Notes under the pieces: model-generated
The model's input: only the letters and a program-made list of their open reading frames with translations
Databases searched by the model: none
What the model was told of the DNA's origin: nothing
Shown: positions 6,487 through 12,686 of the stretch, one piece after another
How positions within the stretch are numbered: position 1 is the stretch's first letter
Layout of the letters: every line of letters starts with the position of its first letter
Program-made: the position numbers and the translations under genes
Assembly: GCA_902476645.1 (NCBI GenBank)
Contig: CABSEG010000071.1
Location: 1-15,027, forward strand
DNA length: 15,027 nucleotides
Reading direction: 5' to 3'
Source: an uncultured Lachnospiraceae bacterium
Lineage (GTDB): Bacteria; Bacillota; Clostridia; Lachnospirales; Lachnospiraceae

Positions 6487-7371
6487 ATGAGTTTTATTTC
6501 TTATTTGATTAACGGAATCAGCCTTGGCAGCGTTTACGCTATCATAGCCCTTGGATATACCATGGTCTATGGAATTGCCAAGATGCTGAACTTTGCCCAC
6601 GGCGATGTCATAATGGTGGGTGCCTATGTGGTTTTGACGCTGATGACCGCTACAGGGTTAAATCCGATGCTGGCCATATTGGTCGCTGTTATTGCCTGTA
6701 CCGTACTAGGTGTGGTTATTGAGCGGGTGGCCTACAGGCCTCTGAGAAACGCGGCATCACCGCTGGCAGTATTGATTACAGCCATTGGAGTAAGCTACCT
6801 GCTTCAAAACCTGGCTCTGCTGATTTTTGGAGCCAACACCAAATCCTTTACTTCCGTGGTACCGGTACCGGCCCTGGTGTTGGCCGACGGAAAACTTACA
6901 ATATCCGGCGAGACGATCGTAACGATCCTGGCCTGCGTGGTGATCATGGTGGGACTGACTCTGTTTATCAGGAAATCCAAGGCAGGTCAGGCTATGTTGG
7001 CTGTATCTGAGGATCGGGGAGCCGCGCAGCTTATGGGGATCAATGTAAACGGAACAATTGCCCTTACCTTTGCCATCGGCTCTGCTCTGGCGGCAATCGC
7101 GGGCGTGTTGCTATGTTCTGCCTATCCGTCCCTGACCCCTTACACCGGTTCTATGCCTGGCATTAAGGCCTTTGTGGCTGCTGTTTTTGGAGGGATCGGT
7201 TCCATTCCGGGGGCACTGATCGGAGGCGTGTTGCTGGGAATCATTGAAATTCTGGGCAAAGCCTATATTTCCTCTCAGATGGCAGATGCCATTGTGTTTG
7301 CCGTACTGATTGTGGTGCTTTTGGTGAAGCCCACAGGTATTCTGGGCAAGCAGATACAAGAGAAAGTGTAG
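6487..7371 (+). CDS. livH: Branched-chain amino acid ABC transporter permease LivH
   Basis: 294 residues, almost wholly hydrophobic with about eight membrane segments; one half of the heterodimeric channel. The N-terminus shows the family signature (GISLGSVYAIIALGYTMVYG at 10-29, then LNFAHGD at 34-40). The cytoplasmic coupling loop that contacts the ATPases is at about 165-187 (KAGQAMLAVSEDRGAAQLMG). The FGGIGSIPGALIGG block at 234-247 is also typical. ATG 6487 follows GGAGAGGGG. Its TAG stop ends at 7371, 9 nt before the livM ATG chosen here, indicating tight operon packing. Confidence 0.95.
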   Translation: MSFISYLINGISLGSVYAIIALGYTMVYGIAKMLNFAHGDVIMVGAYVVLTLMTATGLNPMLAILVAVIACTVLGVVIERVAYRPLRNAASPLAVLITAIGVSYLLQNLALLIFGANTKSFTSVVPVPALVLADGKLTISGETIVTILACVVIMVGLTLFIRKSKAGQAMLAVSEDRGAAQLMGINVNGTIALTFAIGSALAAIAGVLLCSAYPSLTPYTGSMPGIKAFVAAVFGGIGSIPGALIGGVLLGIIEILGKAYISSQMADAIVFAVLIVVLLVKPTGILGKQIQEKV

Positions 7372-7380
7372 GTGGCGGAC

Positions 7381-8454
7381 ATGAAAAAGATAAACAAACA
7401 GACAAAAAGCAATTTGATCACATATGGAATGGTTCTTGTGGCCTTTGTAATAGTGCAGCTGCTTTTGACAGCCGGTAAAATTTCCAGTCTCATGGAGGGC
7501 CTTTTGGTGCCCCTTTGTGTCTATGCGATTCTGGCGGTTTCCTTAAATTTGACAGTGGGTATTTTAGGAGAGCTGAGCCTCGGCCATGCCGGATTTATGT
7601 GCGTGGGTGCCTTTTCCAGTGCCTTTTTCTCCAAGTGTATGGTGGATGTGATTCCGAATGGTGGCCTGCGGTTTTTCCTGGCTCTCTTAATCGGTGCAGC
7701 CGTTGCGGCGGTCTTCGGTATTCTGATCGGAATTCCGGTGCTGCGTCTTCGGGGAGACTATCTGGCCATTGTGACATTGGCCTTTGGAGAGATTATCAAA
7801 AACCTGGTCAATGTTATTTTTATTGGGAAAGATCAGAACGGTTTCCATTTTTCCATGAAGGATGCCATTTCTATGAATATGGACGCGGACGGGGAGACGA
7901 TAATCAACGGGCCTCAGGGAATCACGGGTACGCCCAATGATTCCACCTTTTTGATTGGAGTCCTCTTGCTGCTGATTACCTTATTTATAGTATTACATTT
8001 GATTCATTCCCGCGACGGGCGGGCGATCATGGCGATTCGTGATAACCGGATTGCAGCTGAGTCTGTGGGAATCCATGTGACGAAGTATAAAATGATGGCA
8101 TTTACCATTTCCGCGGCTCTGGCAGGGGTGGCAGGTGTACTTTATGCCCATAACCTGGCCTCCCTGACTGCCTCCCCCAAGAATTTCGGCTATAACATGT
8201 CCATTATGATTCTTGTGTTTGTGGTGCTTGGCGGTATTGGGAATATCCGTGGATCGGTGATTGCCGCTGTGCTGCTGACCCTGTTGCCGGAGTTATTGCG
8301 CGCGCTTAGCGATTATCGAATGCTGATCTACGCCATTGTGTTAATTGTGGTCATGCTCTTTAATTGGAGCCCAAGGGCCATTGAGTGGCGGGAGCGCTAC
8401 TCTCCAAGACAGATTCGAAAGAGAAAAGAAGCGGCAGGGAAGGAGGCCAGGTAG
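7381..8454 (+). CDS. livM: Branched-chain amino acid ABC transporter permease LivM
   Basis: 357 residues from ATG 7381; partner channel subunit of LivH. Family features: LAVSLNLTVGILGELSLGHAGF (about 51-72), LRLRGDYLAIVTLAFGEI (121-138), the coupling loop SRDGRAIMAIRDNRIAAESVG (210-230), and VLGGIGNIRGS near the end of the core. The region 150-185 between membrane segments is polar and probably external. Start is a choice: GTG 7372 directly abuts the livH stop and would add three residues; I prefer ATG 7381 because AGGTGG (7370-7375) is placed 5 nt before it and the MKK start precedes the first membrane segment in the usual way. The last codons come one base before the livG ATG. Confidence 0.94.
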   Translation: MKKINKQTKSNLITYGMVLVAFVIVQLLLTAGKISSLMEGLLVPLCVYAILAVSLNLTVGILGELSLGHAGFMCVGAFSSAFFSKCMVDVIPNGGLRFFLALLIGAAVAAVFGILIGIPVLRLRGDYLAIVTLAFGEIIKNLVNVIFIGKDQNGFHFSMKDAISMNMDADGETIINGPQGITGTPNDSTFLIGVLLLLITLFIVLHLIHSRDGRAIMAIRDNRIAAESVGIHVTKYKMMAFTISAALAGVAGVLYAHNLASLTASPKNFGYNMSIMILVFVVLGGIGNIRGSVIAAVLLTLLPELLRALSDYRMLIYAIVLIVVMLFNWSPRAIEWRERYSPRQIRKRKEAAGKEAR

Positions 8455-8455
8455 G

Positions 8456-9214
8456 ATGGCACTATTAGATGTTAAGAATTTAAGTATTTCCTTTGGCGGT
8501 CTCCGCGCGGTGGACAGCTTCCATGTGAATGTGGAGAAGGGACAGCTCTACGGACTGATCGGCCCAAACGGAGCTGGAAAAACCACGGTGTTTAATCTGC
8601 TGACCGGTGTATATAAACCTAACGAGGGGATTATTCAACTGGATGGAAAAGATATTACGGGTAAGAAGACGATTGAGATTAACCAGGCAGGAATTGCCAG
8701 AACTTTTCAGAACATTCGGCTGTTTAAGGAGCTGTCCGTACTGGATAATGTAAAGGTAGGACTTCACAATCACTTTCATTATTCCACTTTGGAAGGGATT
8801 TTCCGGCTGCCCAGATACCGGAAGGTGGAAAAGGAAATGGATGAACGGGCCATGGATCTTTTGAAAGTTTTTGACTTGAACCGGGAGGCAGAATTTCAGG
8901 CTGCGAACCTTCCTTACGGAAAACAGAGAAAGCTGGAGATTGCAAGGGCTTTGGCTACGCAGCCTAAGCTGTTGCTGCTGGATGAACCCGCAGCGGGCAT
9001 GAATCCCAACGAGACACAGGAACTGATGGAAACCATCCGGTTTGTAAGAGATACCTTTCAGATGACCATCCTGCTAATTGAACATGATATGAAGTTGGTG
9101 TCCGGAATCTGTGAAAAGCTTACAGTGTTAAACTTCGGTCAGGTCCTATGCGAGGGCCCAACGGCAGAGGTGCTCAACGATCCCCAGGTGATCAAGGCTT
9201 ACCTGGGTGAATAA
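8456..9214 (+). CDS. livG: Branched-chain amino acid ABC transporter ATPase LivG
   Basis: 252-residue nucleotide-binding subunit on the cytoplasmic face. Walker A GPNGAGKT at 36-43, Q-loop Gln85 (RTFQNIRLF), Walker B LLLLDEP at 172-178, and the switch His210 (IEHDM). The signature reads LPYGKQRKLEIARAL rather than LSGGQ; LivG proteins normally carry LSYGxQR here, so this is a family trait rather than decay. The long insert with LHNHFHYS and LPRYRKVEKEM (104-128) is typical of LivG. ATG 8456 begins one base after the livM stop and is preceded by AGGAGG (8441-8446). A longer in-frame extension to 8345 would overlap livM and has no ribosome binding site. Confidence 0.95.
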   Translation: MALLDVKNLSISFGGLRAVDSFHVNVEKGQLYGLIGPNGAGKTTVFNLLTGVYKPNEGIIQLDGKDITGKKTIEINQAGIARTFQNIRLFKELSVLDNVKVGLHNHFHYSTLEGIFRLPRYRKVEKEMDERAMDLLKVFDLNREAEFQAANLPYGKQRKLEIARALATQPKLLLLDEPAAGMNPNETQELMETIRFVRDTFQMTILLIEHDMKLVSGICEKLTVLNFGQVLCEGPTAEVLNDPQVIKAYLGE

Positions 9215-9228
9215 GGAGGGAAATGACA

Positions 9229-9939
9229 ATGGCAATGCTGGAGATAAAAGATCTGGAAGTGTACTATGGTATGATTCAGGCCATTAAGGGCATTTCCTTT
9301 GAGGTAAAGGAAGGGGAGGTTATTGCCCTGATCGGAGCGAATGGGGCAGGAAAGACCACAACGCTTCATGCAGTGACGGGACTGATATCGGCGAAAGCCG
9401 GAAAGATCCTGTTTGAAGGGAAAGATATCACAAAGGTTCCCGGATATAAAATCGTGTCCATGGGTATGGCCCATGTACCGGAGGGACGACGGGTATTTGC
9501 GCAGCTTAGTGTCTATCAGAATTTGAAGATGGGAGCTTATACCAGAAAGGATAAGGCAGAGGTGGAGCAGTCTCTGCAGATGGTTTATAAGCGTTTTCCA
9601 AGGTTAGAGGAGCGTAAGAATCAGATGGCGGGAACGCTCAGCGGAGGGGAGCAGCAGATGCTGGCCATGGGCAGGGCGTTGATGTCTCATCCTAAAATCA
9701 TTCTGATGGACGAACCCTCTATGGGACTTTCGCCGATCTTTGTGAATGAGATTTTTGATATTATCCGGGAGGTGAGCGCCGGGGGAACCACGGTTTTACT
9801 GGTAGAGCAGAATGCAAAAAAGGCATTAGAGATTGCGGACCGGGCATATGTATTAGAGACAGGAACCATTCAACTGCAGGGAGACGCAAAAGAGCTGATG
9901 AACAATGATGCGGTAAAGAAAGCATATTTGGGCGAATAG
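9229..9939 (+). CDS. livF: Branched-chain amino acid ABC transporter ATPase LivF
   Basis: 236 residues from ATG 9229; second ATPase, pairing with LivG. Walker A GANGAGKT at 36-43, HVPEGRRVFAQLSVYQNL (82-99), signature LSGGE at 137-141, Walker B ILMDEPSMGLSP about 158-169. The switch position reads EQN (193-195), Gln in place of His, as is usual in LivF. Three in-frame ATGs (9223, 9229, 9235) are available; AAGGAGGG at 9213-9220 is best spaced for 9229, being only 2-3 nt from 9223. It follows livG by 14 nt and precedes the kinase-like gene by 12 nt, in one operon. Confidence 0.94.
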   Translation: MAMLEIKDLEVYYGMIQAIKGISFEVKEGEVIALIGANGAGKTTTLHAVTGLISAKAGKILFEGKDITKVPGYKIVSMGMAHVPEGRRVFAQLSVYQNLKMGAYTRKDKAEVEQSLQMVYKRFPRLEERKNQMAGTLSGGEQQMLAMGRALMSHPKIILMDEPSMGLSPIFVNEIFDIIREVSAGGTTVLLVEQNAKKALEIADRAYVLETGTIQLQGDAKELMNNDAVKKAYLGE

Positions 9940-9951
9940 GGGGCGGTGAGC

Positions 9952-10572
9952 ATGGAAAAGATCGTAGTGACCATTGCCAGACAGTACGGCAGTGGAGGAA
10001 AGACCATTGGACGGATGTTGGCGGAAGACCTGGGGATTCATTTTTATGACCGGGAAATTTTGAGGCTTGCTTCTGATGAGAGTGGAATCAAAGAGGAGCT
10101 TTTTAACAAAGCCGATGAGAGGCTAAAAACCAGCCCGCTTTTTGGGATTACCAAAAAAATTTATAAGGGGCAGCTGATCCCGCCGGAGAGTCAGGAGTTT
10201 GTATCAGACCAAAATCTCTTTAATTATCAGGCCAAGGTGATTAAGGAACTGGCCGAGTCCGAGTCTTGCGTCATTGTAGGTAGGTGTGCGGATTTTGTTT
10301 TGAAAGACCGGACTGATGTAATCAGTGTCTTTGTCCATGCCCCCAGGGACTACTGTATGGCCAGAGCTCTGGAGCGTTCGTCTATGACAGAAAAAGAGAT
10401 GGAGCGTTTTATCCAGAAGGAGGATAAATATCGGGCAGACTATTATAAGTACTACACCGGACATGAGTGGAATGACGCCCGTAATTATGATTTGTGCTTA
10501 AATAGCGGCAAGTTGGGCTTTGAGAAATGCGTGGAGGCTATTAAAACCTACGCAAAAGTGCGTTTCTCCTAA
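9952..10572 (+). CDS. Cytidylate-kinase-like P-loop protein
   Basis: 206 residues of the cytidylate-kinase-like family (Cytidylate_kin2 type). A nucleotide-binding P-loop GSGGKTIG is at residues 13-20 after a beta strand (IVVTIARQY), followed by YDREIL (32-37), the strand CVIVGRCADFVL (106-117) and VFVHAP (126-131), with a lid-like Arg/Lys-rich segment (MARALERSSMTEKEMERF). Length and architecture match this family, not canonical Cmk. Members are often annotated as kinases but their substrate is largely unproven. ATG 9952 is preferred over GTG 9946 because of the GGGGGCGG just upstream. It is the last gene of the liv operon, 12 nt behind livF, and is followed by a strong terminator. Why a nucleotide-kinase-like protein is tied to an amino-acid importer is not explained. 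Confidence 0.85.
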   Translation: MEKIVVTIARQYGSGGKTIGRMLAEDLGIHFYDREILRLASDESGIKEELFNKADERLKTSPLFGITKKIYKGQLIPPESQEFVSDQNLFNYQAKVIKELAESESCVIVGRCADFVLKDRTDVISVFVHAPRDYCMARALERSSMTEKEMERFIQKEDKYRADYYKYYTGHEWNDARNYDLCLNSGKLGFEKCVEAIKTYAKVRFS

Positions 10573-10595
10573 AGATAGAGTTTTTTGGCAAAAGA

Positions 10596-10646
10596 AAAAA
10601 CGGTTTCGGAGTGCAGACAAAAGGTGTGCATTCCGGAACCGTTTTT
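10596..10646. terminator. Bidirectional terminator between liv operon and reductase gene
   Basis: A 20-bp stem (10596-10615 with 10627-10646) carrying two G-U pairs and an 11-nt loop. The arms end in A5 on the left and T5 on the right, so both transcripts emerge with a U-run: it serves the liv operon on the plus strand and the reductase-like gene on the minus strand. An alternative shorter pairing GTTTTTT (10580-10586) / AAAAAAC (10595-10601) shares the left arm. Confidence 0.88.
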
Positions 10647-10679
10647 CTACGGAAAAGATTTTAAGGAAAAAGCCCTTCT

Positions 10680-11573
10680 TTATTTGGAAGCAATTCCCAA
10701 CATCTGCTCCACTTGCCCGAAGCCAACCCGGTCGATCGTTTGGGCAAAGCGTTCTTTGGGCAAACCATTTTCCTTATAAAAGAGAATCAACTTCTCCAAC
10801 ACCTGGAAGACTTCTTCCTGGCTGGTGAAAATTTTATTTAATGCCTTTCCTCTGGCTACTTGCTTGCCCCAGCGTCCGCCAATGTAAATCTTATAGCCGT
10901 CCAGTTGAGATTTCATGGCCTTGAACGGACATTTCGCCACACAGCGTCCGCAGTGGAAACATTTTGAGGCATCTACCTGACACTTGCCATCCACCAGTTT
11001 GGCCGCGTGGACGGGACAGACGTTTTCACAGGTACATTTTTTACAGCCTCTACAGATTTCTTCGTCCAGAACAGGTACTCTCTGGCCAATGATGCCCACG
11101 TCGTTTAAGTCTGGCTTCATACAGTTGTTGGGACATCCCCCCACGGCAATTTTAAACTTATGAGGCAGAGCCACATCGCCCATTCCCAGGAAAAAGCGCT
11201 TGTGAATCTCTTCGGACAATGCAAACGTATCAATCAGGCCGTATTGGCAAGTAGTCCCCTTACAGGATACCACAGGGCGGATCTTATCGCCGGTTCCCCC
11301 GGTTATCAGCCCTTCCCTGGCGATGTATTCCTGAAATTTTTCTACATTTTCATAGGGTATGCCCTGTACTTCGATGGACAGGCGGGTGGTAAAAGTAATG
11401 TTTCCATTTCCATACAGCTTTGCAGCTTCCGCTACGCAGCTTAACTGGCTGGCAGTGACCTTTCCGTTGACGGTCAGAACCCGTGCGGAAAAGTTATCGG
11501 TTCCTTTGTTACTTAAGAAGCCCATGCCTTTTAGACGTTTTTCTTCTGCGGGTTTGATGGTAAGTGGTGCCAT
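10680..11573 (-). CDS. Siroheme/[4Fe-4S] sulfite/nitrite-reductase-like protein with fused two-cluster ferredoxin domain (AsrC-like)
   Basis: 297 residues. The N-terminal ferredoxin-like half domain of sulfite/nitrite reductases (about 20-95, with GNITFTTRLSIEVQGI) leads into a siroheme-cluster domain. Its four cysteines are C104 and C109 (CKGTTC) and C147 and C151 (CPNNC), the set that holds the coupled [4Fe-4S]-siroheme. Two further [4Fe-4S] motifs follow: CRGCKKCTCENVCP (174-187) and CFHCGRCVAKCP (205-216). The order matches AsrC, the catalytic subunit of anaerobic sulfite reductase, but no asrA or asrB is adjacent. The first cysteine pair has four residues between, where many relatives have five. 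Likely a soluble ferredoxin-fed reductase of sulfite, nitrite or a related oxyanion; substrate unknown. Start complement 11573 follows AGAGGAGG. Divergent from a LysR gene that probably regulates it. Confidence 0.82.
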   Translation of the reverse strand: MAPLTIKPAEEKRLKGMGFLSNKGTDNFSARVLTVNGKVTASQLSCVAEAAKLYGNGNITFTTRLSIEVQGIPYENVEKFQEYIAREGLITGGTGDKIRPVVSCKGTTCQYGLIDTFALSEEIHKRFFLGMGDVALPHKFKIAVGGCPNNCMKPDLNDVGIIGQRVPVLDEEICRGCKKCTCENVCPVHAAKLVDGKCQVDASKCFHCGRCVAKCPFKAMKSQLDGYKIYIGGRWGKQVARGKALNKIFTSQEEVFQVLEKLILFYKENGLPKERFAQTIDRVGFGQVEQMLGIASK

Positions 11574-11623
11574 ATCGTTCCTCCTCTGTTTTGTGTGACT
11601 AGTGTCATTTTTTTCCTACCCAT

Positions 11624-11652
11624 AGTATAGCACTTGTATATGTATTTGAGAA
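11624..11652 (-). promoter_or_regulatory. Promoter of the reductase-like gene
   Basis: On the minus strand, -10 TATACT (11629-11624) lies 17 nt from a poor -35 TTCTCA (11652-11647), giving a start near 11617. A good -10 with a weak -35 is what an activator-dependent promoter looks like; a LysR-type dyad is centred 65 nt upstream of that start. Confidence 0.55.
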
Positions 11653-11662
11653 ATGATATTAT
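11634..11662 (+). promoter_or_regulatory. Candidate promoter of the lysR gene
   Basis: TTGTAT (11634-11639), 17-nt spacer, TATTAT (11657-11662), start near 11669. It interleaves with the reductase promoter on the other strand, so the two would compete for polymerase, and the LysR dyad at 11675-11689 would fall just past the start, suited to autorepression. Confidence 0.4.
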
Positions 11663-11674
11663 TGTATGATAAAC

Positions 11675-11689
11675 ATAGGAAATTCCTAT
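11675..11689. promoter_or_regulatory. LysR-type regulator binding site (T-N11-A dyad)
   Basis: ATAGGAA-A-TTCCTAT is a perfect 7-bp dyad around one base and contains T-N11-A (T11676, A11688), the consensus box for LysR-type regulators. Its centre (11682) is about -65 from the predicted reductase start, the standard position of the primary recognition site, and it is 18 nt before the lysR ATG. Confidence 0.7.
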
Positions 11690-11707
11690 AATGAAAGGAA
11701 AGAGAAT

Positions 11708-12634
11708 ATGACCATACGTCATTTAAGGATTTTTGTGGCTGTGGCAGAGACCGGACAGATGAGCAGGGCGGCGAGACTGTTATATCTGACCCAGCCAACG
11801 GTGAGTCAGGCTGTCCGGGAGCTGGAAGAGCATTATCACACGCTGCTGTTTGAGCGGCTTTCCAAAAGACTTTATATTACCGAGGAGGGAAAGCGGCTTC
11901 TGGCTCTGGCCAGGGAGATTTTGTCCCGTTTTGACTATCTGGAGGAACAGATGCTAGAGACTAAAGAGCGGGAGCATCTGCGCATTGGTATGACCCTGAC
12001 TGTGGGAAGCTGTCTGCTGCCGGAAATCTTGCGACAACTGAAAGGAAGACATCAGAAGACAGAAGTCTATACGTTTGTAGGGAATACCAGAACTATTGAA
12101 GAGAAGTTGTTACTTGGAGAATTGGGAATCGGGATTGTGGAAGGACAAGTGGAGAGTGGGGATCTGATCAGTATTCCGAAGATGAGAGACGTGCTGGTGC
12201 TGGCCTGTGCAGCAGACCATCCTATGGCAGGGAAAAAATGTATGGGTCTGGCAGAGCTGGAGGGACAGCGCTTTGTTATGCGGGAGAAGGGCAGTGGAAC
12301 GAGGGCTTTGTTTGATGCGTATCTGGAACGGGAAGGATTATCTATCTGTAACTGTCTGGAGACCGATTCTGTGGATATTATTCGCAAGGCTATACTCTAT
12401 GACGGTTGTATGGCCGTGGTATCCGAAAGGCTCTTGAGGGATCAGATTCAGCAGGGAGAGATTTATGCGTTTTACAGAGAAGATAGGGGCTGGGAGCGTT
12501 CCTTTAATCTGGTATATCATAAGGACAAATATTTAACTCCATCCATGCAGGCGCTGGGAGAGTTGTTGGAACAGTTTGGCAGGGAGGCTGCGCCGGATAT
12601 GGAAGGGGCCGGAGTCATTGGCTGTGGGGTATGA
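11708..12634 (+). CDS. LysR-family transcriptional regulator
   Basis: 308 residues, standard for the family. The N-terminal winged helix-turn-helix is clear (MTIRHLRIFV, recognition region SRAARLLYLTQPTVSQAVRE at about 19-38, then LFERLSKRLYITEEGKRLL). The long linker helix and the two-lobed effector domain follow (LRIGMTLTVGSCLLPEIL near 90; VLACAADHPMAG; EKGSGTRALFDAYLE). The start ATG 11708 is favoured over an upstream in-frame ATG at 11666 because AAAGGAAAGAG (11694-11704) precedes it and MTIRHLRIF is the usual LysR opening. It is divergent from the siroheme-reductase-like gene with a T-N11-A dyad between, so that gene is the likely target; Bacillus CysL activating sulfite reductase genes is a comparable case. 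Effector unknown. The extreme C-terminus is Gly-rich and atypical but short. Confidence 0.92.
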   Translation: MTIRHLRIFVAVAETGQMSRAARLLYLTQPTVSQAVRELEEHYHTLLFERLSKRLYITEEGKRLLALAREILSRFDYLEEQMLETKEREHLRIGMTLTVGSCLLPEILRQLKGRHQKTEVYTFVGNTRTIEEKLLLGELGIGIVEGQVESGDLISIPKMRDVLVLACAADHPMAGKKCMGLAELEGQRFVMREKGSGTRALFDAYLEREGLSICNCLETDSVDIIRKAILYDGCMAVVSERLLRDQIQQGEIYAFYREDRGWERSFNLVYHKDKYLTPSMQALGELLEQFGREAAPDMEGAGVIGCGV

Positions 12635-12686
12635 GAGAACCCTCCCCTGCATATATGTAGGATAAGCACACGATTTAGGTGAATAT

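Noticed and set aside
8345..8455. N-terminal extension of livG overlapping the livM 3' end
   Set aside because: The added residues are unlike any ABC ATPase N-terminus; the AGGAGG before ATG 8456 decides the start.
11160..11444. 94-codon plus-strand frame opposite the reductase-like gene
   Set aside because: Antisense to a region with cluster-binding cysteines; composition and lack of a ribosome binding site argue against coding.
12635..12686. Terminator or separate promoter between lysR and the S8 protease gene
   Set aside because: The 52-nt gap holds only a short CATATATG palindrome (12650-12657) and no convincing stem with T-tract or paired -35/-10 boxes.
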